From the NCBI GenBank assembly GCA_041563315.1, contig JBFFNE010000108.1, positions 1 through 7,891 of the forward strand: 7,891 bases of DNA, written 5' to 3'. The notes under the pieces are model-generated. The model had not been told where the DNA came from. It did no database searches and saw only the letters and a program-made list of their open reading frames with translations. Made by a program: the position numbers and the translations under genes. The number at the start of each line of letters is the position of its first letter. The stretch's first letter is position 1. This DNA is from JBFEYJ01 sp041563315 (GTDB taxonomy: Bacteria; Pseudomonadota; Gammaproteobacteria; Thiohalomonadales; Thiohalomonadaceae). Of the stretch, positions 1 through 5,084 are shown in pieces.

Positions 1-648
1 GAGCCCACCAGTACAGCGAAGGTCGGCGATGTGGTGAAGAACGGCCGCCGCGGCTCTCTCAACGGCCGGTTGCTGGTCAAAGGCATACAGGGCCATGTTG
101 CCTATCCGCACCTGGCACAGAATCCGGTGCACCAGGCCGCCACCGCACTGGCGGAGCTGGCCGCCATCGAGTGGGACCGCGGCAACGAATTCTTCCCGCC
201 CACCAGTTTCCAGATATCCAATATCCATTCAGGTACCGGCGCGACCAATATCATCCCCGGCGAACTCGAAGTCGTGTTCAACTTCCGCTTTTCCACTGAA
301 CAGACCGAAGCGGGACTCCGCGAAAAGGTGGAGACACTGCTCAAGCGCCACAGCCTGGAATACGAACTGGAGTGGACTCTCTCCGGCAACCCCTTCCTCA
401 CCGAAGGAGGGGCGCTGCTCACCGCCACGCGTGAAGCGATTGAGGCGGTCTGTGGCTACAGGCCGGAGATCAACACCGCAGGTGGCACCTCCGACGGCCG
501 CTTCATTGCCCCCACCGGCGCCCAGGTGCTGGAACTCGGTCCGCTCAACGCCACCATCCACAAGGTCAATGAGTGCGTCAGCGTGGCCGATCTGGAGACC
601 CTCTCCGCCATCTACGAAAACATACTCGAACGCCTACTGCCGGAGTGA
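1..648 (+). CDS. dapE: Succinyl-diaminopimelate desuccinylase, C-terminal part
   Basis: DapE hydrolyses N-succinyl-L,L-diaminopimelate to L,L-diaminopimelate and succinate in the cytoplasm, on the route to lysine and peptidoglycan. The frame is open from base 1, so the 5' part of the gene lies outside the window; 215 residues are visible, ending at TGA 646-648. The first visible residue is the Glu of the GEPT/S motif, the equivalent of zinc ligand Glu163 in the Haemophilus enzyme. GHVAYPH follows at visible residues 31-37, with His32 matching the His lent by the partner subunit. The dimerisation domain follows, then GGTSDGRFIA at 161-170 and His187 in NATIHKVNE, the equivalent of zinc ligand His349. 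These spacings match the Haemophilus protein exactly, implying a full length near 377 residues. The esterase gene begins 98 bases downstream on the same strand. Nothing looks broken in the visible part. Confidence 0.97.
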   Translation, partial: EPTSTAKVGDVVKNGRRGSLNGRLLVKGIQGHVAYPHLAQNPVHQAATALAELAAIEWDRGNEFFPPTSFQISNIHSGTGATNIIPGELEVVFNFRFSTEQTEAGLREKVETLLKRHSLEYELEWTLSGNPFLTEGGALLTATREAIEAVCGYRPEINTAGGTSDGRFIAPTGAQVLELGPLNATIHKVNECVSVADLETLSAIYENILERLLPE

Positions 649-746
649 CCCGACAGGGCGAAGGTTTGACCGCAAACACCAGCGAAAGCGATCACGTTCG
701 GTATTTACTCGCAAAAATCCGTTTTAATTCAGGTTAGGATAAGGGC

Positions 747-1358
747 ATGGCTATCAGAACATTTTTTTCGGTATTAACCCTTCTCCTGTTTGCCGGCTGC
801 AGCGACTCCGTCCCGCCTTTGCCACCCCTGCCAGCCGATGCGACCATTCTTGCCTTTGGTGACAGCCTGACCTATGGCAGCGGCGTCGCCCCAGAGAACA
901 GCTATCCGAACGTGCTTGAAGAGCTGAGCGGCCGCGAGGTGATTAATGCCGGGGTACCGGGTGAACAGAGCGATGCGGGCCTGCAGCGACTGCAGACACT
1001 GCTTGATGAGTACCAGCCGCAACTACTGATCCTCTGCCACGGTGGCAACGATATGCTGCGCAAGAAGGACATGGTTGCCATGCAGGCCAACCTGGAGCGA
1101 ATGATCACCAGCAGCCAGGAACAAGGCATTCCGGTGGTTCTGCTCGGCGTCCCACGTCCCGCCCTCTTCGGACTGGAAAGCGCCGAGACCTACTCAGCCG
1201 TGGCGGAAAAACTGAAGATACCGTTCGAGGGGGAGATCATCCCTGAAGTCCTGTCAGGGCAGACGCTCAAATCGGACCAGGTCCACCCCAACGCCGCCGG
1301 CTACCGCATGATGGCCGAAGCGGTCTACCAAATACTGAGGAAAGCGGGAGCGCTTTAG
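747..1358 (+). CDS. GDSL/SGNH-family esterase (arylesterase, TesA-like), probable lipoprotein
   Basis: This 203-residue protein is a serine hydrolase of the SGNH superfamily, closest in layout to TesA (thioesterase I/arylesterase/lysophospholipase). All four blocks are visible: GDSLTYG with nucleophile Ser40, Gly69 in NAGVPGE, HGGND with Asn101, and DQVHPN with catalytic Asp177 and His180. The N-terminus has a hydrophobic stretch ending in LLLFAGC, so Cys18 could be lipidated by signal peptidase II. Phe at -3 is a less common lipobox residue, so simple secretion is not excluded. A Pro-rich linker (SVPPLPPLP) follows. The start is supported by AGGAT at 736-740, six bases before the ATG. Length is close to E. 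coli TesA. The natural substrate cannot be read from sequence. The gene lies on the same strand as dapE, but the 98-base gap leaves room for its own promoter; I found no clear -35/-10 pair. Confidence 0.93.
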   Translation: MAIRTFFSVLTLLLFAGCSDSVPPLPPLPADATILAFGDSLTYGSGVAPENSYPNVLEELSGREVINAGVPGEQSDAGLQRLQTLLDEYQPQLLILCHGGNDMLRKKDMVAMQANLERMITSSQEQGIPVVLLGVPRPALFGLESAETYSAVAEKLKIPFEGEIIPEVLSGQTLKSDQVHPNAAGYRMMAEAVYQILRKAGAL

Positions 1359-1414
1359 ATTTTTAGCTTTTGGTAGAGTTCAAGTACTTCCCTTTGATGT
1401 TGTGTCACTCTCGC

Positions 1415-1470
1415 GGCGGTTTAATTGAAAGCGGTTCTCGCACCGCAAGGTATCCAAGGGATTAAACGCC
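1415..1470. repeat. Nested imperfect hairpin in the esterase-rtcB spacer
   Basis: GGCGGTTTAAT at 1415-1425 pairs with ATTAAACGCC at 1461-1470, giving ten base pairs with one bulged G. It encloses a second hairpin, GCGGT (1431-1435) with ACCGC (1442-1446) around a six-base loop. No T-run follows on either strand, so it is not a standard intrinsic terminator. Function unknown. Confidence 0.55.
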
Positions 1471-1558
1471 ACCAGTTTAACAACGAAGATTTACTGACAT
1501 AAGGACACGACTGCCAAACAGAGTGGTTTTCTTCCCGTAGGCGCAGCCGAGTATCGCA

Positions 1559-1639
1559 GCCTTTTCCGGGAAAAGAGAGGGCATGTTTGAACGAGGCGGC
1601 TTTATCGCCTCGTGAGTTGCCCGAACGGCCGGAAAAGGC
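1559..1639. repeat. Perfect 11-base inverted repeat enclosing an 8-bp hairpin
   Basis: GCCTTTTCCGG at 1559-1569 is exactly complementary to CCGGAAAAGGC at 1629-1639. Within the interval, ACGAGGCG (1591-1598) and CGCCTCGT (1606-1613) form an eight-base-pair hairpin with a seven-base loop. A further small hairpin, CCGC-GTTA-GCGG, follows at 1655-1666 just before the rtcB stop. The leftward rtcB transcript would read through all of these first, so they may protect or end its 3' end. No clear U-tract is present. A dispersed intergenic repeat is the main alternative. Confidence 0.6.
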
Positions 1640-1678
1640 GAGAAACGCAGGGAACCGCGTTAGCGGCACATTACCTCC

Positions 1679-3103
1679 TCACCCCTTCACACAAATCATC
1701 GGCTCCAGCCTTGCCACCTTGCGCGCCAGCCCGGCCTTATCGGCCGCCTCGACCACCGCGCCGACATCCTTGTAGGCGCCGGGCGCCTCTTCGGCGACGC
1801 CGCGCATGGAACGGCTACGGATGAGGATGCCGCGGTAGGCCAGCTCGTCGACCAGCTTGTCGCCGCGCCATTGACGTTTGGCGGCATGGCGGCTCATTGC
1901 CCGACCGGCGCCGTGGCAGGCGGAACTGAAGGCGCGTTGCTCCGACTCAGTAGTGCCGGCAAGGATGTAGGAGGCGGTACCCATTGAACCGCCGATGATC
2001 ACCGGCTGGCCCACCGCTCTGAAGTCTTCCGGTACATCAGGATGGCCCGGCCCATAGGCACGGGTCGCTCCTTTGCGGTGGACATAGAGCTCACGCGGTT
2101 TGCCGTCAACAACATGCGTTTCCACCTTGCAGGTGTTGTGTGAGACATCGTAGAGCAAATCCATGGTGGCCTCTGGCAGATGCTCGGCGAAGGCCTTGCG
2201 CGTCAGGTGGGTGATGATCTGGCGATTAGCCAACGCACAGTTGATCCCGGCACGCATCGCACCGAGATAAGACTGCCCCAGAGGCGAGTTGATGGGTGCG
2301 CAGGCCAACTCCCTGTCCGGCAGATCGATACCGTACTGTTTGGCGGAAATCACCATCTCACGCAGGAACTCGGTGCCAATCTGGTGGCCCAGACCGCGTG
2401 AGCCGCAGTGGATACTCACCACCACCTCGCCTTGTTTCAGACCATAGGCGGCGGCTACGGACGCCTCGTAGACCTCGGCGATGTGCTGCACCTCAAGGTA
2501 GTGATTGCCCGAACCGAGGGTGCCCATTTCGTCCCGTTGGCGCTTCTTGGCATAATCCGAAACCTCCCCGGGCTTGGCCCCCAACATATGGCCCTGCTCC
2601 TCGGTATGCAGCAGGTCTTCTTTTCTGCCGAAACCCTCGTCCACCGCCCAGCGCGCGCCGCCGCTGAGCATCGCATCCATCTCACGGTTATTGAGGTGAA
2701 TACCACCGGTACTCCCCACCCCGGCGGGGATGGTGTAGTAGAGGGCATCGGCCAGACGCTCCCGCTTGGCAAGGACCGTGTCGCGGGTCAGGCCGGTAAC
2801 CAGGGTGCGTACGCCGCAGGAGATATCAAAGCCGACGCCACCGGCAGAGATCACCCCGCCCTGAGCGGCATCGAAAGCGGCAACGCCGCCGATGGGAAAA
2901 CCGTAGCCCCAGTGGGCATCGGGCATGGCGTAACAGGCCTGCACGATGCCGGGCAGGGTAGTGACGTTCGTTGCCTGCTCGAAGACCTTATCGTCCATCG
3001 CCTGGATAAGGGAGGCATCAGCATAAAGCACCGCCGGAACCCGCATTTTGCCATGCGGAGAGATTTCCCAGGCGTATTCGGAAAGCTGTTTCAGTTCGGC
3101 CAT
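1679..3103 (-). CDS. rtcB: RNA-splicing ligase RtcB (tRNA ligase)
   Basis: RtcB joins RNA ends carrying a 2',3'-cyclic phosphate or 3'-phosphate to a 5'-OH, using GTP and Mn2+, through an enzyme-guanylate intermediate. From the ATG at 3103 the protein has 474 residues, close to the archaeal type and longer than E. coli RtcB. Metal and nucleotide motifs are intact: GFDISCGVR (Asp93, Cys96), GSGNHYLE (Asn200, His201), SIHCGSRGLGH (His232), DVSHN (His322) and CHGAGR with His397, the expected guanylylated His. The penultimate Lys473 matches the conserved C-terminal lysine. I chose ATG 3103 because GGGGAG (3116-3111) lies seven bases upstream. A longer frame from TTG 3124 would overlap the archease stop and lacks support. 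Archease ends 17 bases upstream, so the two are almost certainly co-transcribed. In bacteria RtcB serves RNA repair and, in some species, tRNA or rRNA recovery after damage; which applies here is not shown. Confidence 0.97.
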   Translation of the reverse strand: MAELKQLSEYAWEISPHGKMRVPAVLYADASLIQAMDDKVFEQATNVTTLPGIVQACYAMPDAHWGYGFPIGGVAAFDAAQGGVISAGGVGFDISCGVRTLVTGLTRDTVLAKRERLADALYYTIPAGVGSTGGIHLNNREMDAMLSGGARWAVDEGFGRKEDLLHTEEQGHMLGAKPGEVSDYAKKRQRDEMGTLGSGNHYLEVQHIAEVYEASVAAAYGLKQGEVVVSIHCGSRGLGHQIGTEFLREMVISAKQYGIDLPDRELACAPINSPLGQSYLGAMRAGINCALANRQIITHLTRKAFAEHLPEATMDLLYDVSHNTCKVETHVVDGKPRELYVHRKGATRAYGPGHPDVPEDFRAVGQPVIIGGSMGTASYILAGTTESEQRAFSSACHGAGRAMSRHAAKRQWRGDKLVDELAYRGILIRSRSMRGVAEEAPGAYKDVGAVVEAADKAGLARKVARLEPMICVKG

Positions 3104-3110
3104 GCGCTTG

Positions 3111-3116
3111 CTCCCC
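3111..3116 (-). promoter_or_regulatory. Ribosome binding site of rtcB
   Basis: GGGGAG on the minus strand lies seven bases before the ATG at 3103, in the short gap after the archease stop. It decides the rtcB start in favour of ATG 3103 over TTG 3124. Confidence 0.8.
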
Positions 3117-3120
3117 GCTC

Positions 3121-3552
3121 TCAAACATCAACGACACACTGAGCGAGCCAGCGGCCATTGGCCAGCTGTCGCACCTCAAGAGCAGTATAGGTCGCTCCCT
3201 TGACCTCCACCGTCGGCTGATGCCGTTTCACATCCACAGTTTCCCCCCAGACGGTCGCGCTAAGCTGCTCACCTTCGATGCTGACCTCGAAACGGGAGAA
3301 AAGCATATGGCGGGTAGCCATTTCGTAAATCAGAGAGTTGAGCCAGTCGACCAGCAACAACTCGGGGTCTGATGCCTGACACATGATGGGGATGGCATTG
3401 CGTTGGGCGACGGAATGCGGTTCGGTGATCACCGCGGTCATCGCCTCGGCGGCAGCGGCAAAGGCCTCAGCCAGGGTCGTCCCCTCGCCGCGGACTCCGA
3501 TATCGGCCTCATGGGGAAAATGGCTCCACTTTGCTGCCTGCTGTTGGGGCAT
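3121..3552 (-). CDS. Archease, activator of RtcB RNA ligase
   Basis: Archease is a small metal-binding protein that speeds RtcB guanylylation, allows multiple turnover and broadens nucleotide use. The 143-residue protein shows the family pattern: HFPHEADIGVRGEG near the N-terminus (His14, Asp17), VDWLNSLIYE at 68-77, and a C-terminal half with KRHQPTVEVKGATYTALEV followed by a terminal CVVDV. Asp17 and Asp142 sit where the family keeps acidic metal ligands. Length is usual for the family. The ATG at 3552 has a weak ribosome binding site (GGATGG, six bases upstream). The gene directly precedes rtcB with a 17-base gap, the genomic pairing known in many bacteria and archaea, which strongly supports the function. 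A long imperfect hairpin lies between tsaB and this gene. Confidence 0.95.
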   Translation of the reverse strand: MPQQQAAKWSHFPHEADIGVRGEGTTLAEAFAAAAEAMTAVITEPHSVAQRNAIPIMCQASDPELLLVDWLNSLIYEMATRHMLFSRFEVSIEGEQLSATVWGETVDVKRHQPTVEVKGATYTALEVRQLANGRWLAQCVVDV

Positions 3553-3580
3553 GGAACACCATCCGGTTATTAAGGAGGCT

Positions 3581-3638
3581 GGTCGAAATAATATTTACAT
3601 TCGGTCGCACCCTCGGTGTTGACAACATTATGTCGACC
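3581..3638 (-). promoter_or_regulatory. Long imperfect hairpin ahead of archease-rtcB
   Basis: GGTCGAAATAAT (3581-3592) pairs with ATTATGTCGACC (3627-3638) at 11 of 12 positions. Inside, GTC/GAC (3604-3606 with 3621-3623) and CACC/GGTG (3608-3611 with 3615-3618, three-base loop) extend the fold. It lies 16 bases after the tsaB stop and 28 bases before the archease start, so a tsaB-archease-rtcB message would carry it. No U-run follows on the minus strand, so it is not an ordinary terminator. It could be a processing site, an operator or a small dispersed repeat. Confidence 0.6.
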
Positions 3639-3654
3639 TGCCCCCTAAACAGAT

Positions 3655-4338
3655 TCAGCGAGAGGGGCTCTGCACCACCTTGTCACGCAGATAGACCGGC
3701 ATCGCTTCCCGGGCAGTAACAACCTCCCCTCTGGCGAAAGCAGCCACTGCCAACACCGCGACATCCTGCGCGTGAGGAAGGTACTCTCCCTGCCAGTCTA
3801 GCACTCTGCCCTGCTGACGCTCATTCAACGCCTCGGCATAGGTCTGCCAGCCACTGCCGATGCCATGCCAGCCCTCGCCGTCCAACAGGGGCACCTGTTC
3901 CGGTGGGCATACCAGTTCATCGGAATGCGCCACCATGAGCCCGGCATCATTGGCACTCCAGGCACCCCAATAGACTTCGTTCATGCGCGCATCGATAGCC
4001 GTCGCCACATGTGTCCAGCCGAATTCACGCCACCCACCCTGAGCAAGAGCGGCCAGGGTTGATACAGGCACCACCGGCAGATCAGCCGCATATGCGATAC
4101 CCTGCGCCACACCGGTGCCGATACGCACCCCGGTAAAGGCACCGGGGCCGCGGCTAAAGGCCAATGCATCGAGTTGTGCAGGCTTGAGTTCAGCATCCGC
4201 CAGAAGCCGATCAACCATAGCGAGCACCAGCCGGGTATGTTCCCGCGGCGCAAATTCATACGCTTCCTGCAGTTCGCCGTCGAAGTATAGAGCGGCGGAA
4301 CAGGCTTCGGTGGCGGTTTCGATGGCAAGGAGTTTCAT
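3655..4338 (-). CDS. tsaB: tRNA threonylcarbamoyladenosine biosynthesis protein TsaB
   Basis: TsaB (formerly YeaZ) is the non-catalytic partner of TsaD in the complex that places t6A at position 37 of ANN-decoding tRNAs, an essential cytoplasmic modification. The 227-residue protein has the ASKHA-fold N-terminus LAIETATEACSAALYFDG (4-21), the dimer-interface motif FSRGPGAFTGVRIGTGVAQG (61-80), AIDARMNEVYWG (114-125) and a conserved tail ending PVYLRDKV. Length matches E. coli TsaB (231). The ATG at 4338 has a weak ribosome binding site (GGAA about eight bases upstream). An intrinsic terminator for the upstream gene ends only 13 bases before the start codon, so a promoter overlapping it or read-through is needed. 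The helicase gene two positions upstream resembles the yoaA-tsaB neighbourhood of enterobacteria. Archease and rtcB downstream also act on RNA. Confidence 0.95.
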   Translation of the reverse strand: MKLLAIETATEACSAALYFDGELQEAYEFAPREHTRLVLAMVDRLLADAELKPAQLDALAFSRGPGAFTGVRIGTGVAQGIAYAADLPVVPVSTLAALAQGGWREFGWTHVATAIDARMNEVYWGAWSANDAGLMVAHSDELVCPPEQVPLLDGEGWHGIGSGWQTYAEALNERQQGRVLDWQGEYLPHAQDVAVLAVAAFARGEVVTAREAMPVYLRDKVVQSPSR

Positions 4339-4351
4339 GACAATTTCCAGG

Positions 4352-4381
4352 AAAAAACCGGGACAGTGAATAATGTCCCGG
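4352..4381 (-). terminator. Rho-independent terminator after the outer-membrane protein gene
   Basis: On the minus strand CCGGGACA (4381-4374) pairs perfectly with TGTCCCGG (4365-4358) around an eight-base loop and is followed by six T residues (4357-4352). It begins 29 bases after the TAG of the beta-barrel protein gene and ends 13 bases before the tsaB start. It is the clearest terminator in the window. Confidence 0.92.
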
Positions 4382-4390
4382 ATTCTATCA
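4382..4390 (-). promoter_or_regulatory. Possible extended -10 promoter for tsaB
   Basis: The minus strand reads TGATAGAAT (4390-4382), an extended -10 element (TG-N-TAGAAT) matching TATAAT at five of six positions. No good -35 sits 16-18 bases upstream. Transcription would begin around 4375, at the far end of the first terminator arm, so the resulting message would lack most of that arm and could not form the terminator. Confidence 0.4.
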
Positions 4391-4409
4391 TCGCGGTCGG
4401 TTAAGTCCG

Positions 4410-5054
4410 CTAGAAGCCGTAGGAGAGGCCCAGTGAAACGACCGGATAGGTGTCATACTGATCAAGATCGTTTTCGATGTTGGCCCGCTCTTTTTCAATA
4501 TCGTTATTTGCCGCGATAAAGCCGTTGGGATCGTCAATCGTAAGATCGGCATCCGGTGTTCCCATTTGTACGACGCCCAGCTCGACACTGAATCCCAAGC
4601 CTTTGGCGGGCAGATTACCCCACCCCAGGCCGACATAGGGGCCACTTCCAAGATCCACCACAGCATCGATTCTGCCGACATCTGAAGGTTGATAGGTATT
4701 GTCCCCGATCACCACAGCCTGTGACGGCGTGGCACTGGCCGATAATTGATTGCTGCTCATAAGATAACCGGCGGTCAGGTGGAATGTCCCCTTGAGGGGA
4801 TGCCAGTCAAGAAACAGTGAGGTGGAGTTGAGATCCAGATCAGCGGTGTAATCGATCCCATCGATAGTCTGATTATCGCCTTTGGAATACTTGTTCAGCG
4901 CCCCACGTAAAACAAAGCGATCGGAAAGCGAAACACCCAATTCGACACCGGCCCCGAGAGTACTGGCCTTAACGCCGATCCCGAGGTCAGCACTGGCCAA
5001 CGAACTGACTCCCATCAGCGCCAGACCGACGGAGGTAATCATCATTTTTTTCAT
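4410..5054 (-). CDS. Putative outer-membrane beta-barrel protein
   Basis: This 214-residue protein has a clear Sec signal peptide: a Lys-rich start (MKK), a hydrophobic core, and a likely cut after Ala-Ser-Ala (22/23). The mature part has alternating polar/hydrophobic strands rich in Gly and aromatic residues (GVKASTLGAGVELGVSLS, FHLTAGYLM, GPYVGLGWGN, GFSVELGVVQMG) and ends in LGLSYGF, with the C-terminal Phe typical of barrels recognised by the Bam complex. By size it would be a small barrel of about eight to ten strands. An acidic segment (about 168-201) could be a loop. I do not recognise a specific family or substrate. The ATG at 5054 has GGGGAG nine bases upstream. It starts 30 bases after the helicase stop, so it may be co-transcribed with the helicase, and its message ends at the strong terminator downstream. 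Its place between two cytoplasmic nucleic-acid genes is unexpected. Confidence 0.85.
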   Translation of the reverse strand: MKKMMITSVGLALMGVSSLASADLGIGVKASTLGAGVELGVSLSDRFVLRGALNKYSKGDNQTIDGIDYTADLDLNSTSLFLDWHPLKGTFHLTAGYLMSSNQLSASATPSQAVVIGDNTYQPSDVGRIDAVVDLGSGPYVGLGWGNLPAKGLGFSVELGVVQMGTPDADLTIDDPNGFIAANNDIEKERANIENDLDQYDTYPVVSLGLSYGF

Positions 5055-5084
5055 AAGCGGAATCTCCCCATATAAGTAATTGTT

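Larger units (their letters stand above)
1359..1678. other. Gene-free spacer between convergent genes, with several inverted repeats
   Basis: About 320 bases lie between the esterase stop and the rtcB stop, where two converging transcripts meet. The short reading frames inside have no ribosome binding site and no recognisable protein motif. The stretch contains a series of inverted repeats (entered separately) but no hairpin followed by a clear T-run for either strand. It could therefore be a bidirectional end region using structured or Rho-dependent termination, or a dispersed repeat element. I see no transposase, tRNA or attachment site in it. Confidence 0.6.

Noticed and set aside
1421..1669. 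Minus-strand 82-codon frame in the spacer after rtcB
   Set aside because: No ribosome binding site and no motif; its sequence is the translation of the inverted repeats, so a structured or repeated DNA element explains it better.
3104..3124. TTG at 3124 as the rtcB start, adding seven residues
   Set aside because: It overlaps the archease stop, lacks a ribosome binding site, and ATG 3103 has GGGGAG at ideal spacing.
2408..3142. Long plus-strand reading frame of 244 codons opposite rtcB
   Set aside because: It lies wholly antisense to rtcB, whose motifs are intact, has no family signature, and is explained by GC-rich codon bias leaving the opposite strand open.
3620..3625. Consensus TTGACA on the plus strand as a -35 element
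   Set aside because: No -10 lies 16-18 bases downstream and no plus-strand gene follows; the hexamer is part of the hairpin at 3581-3638.
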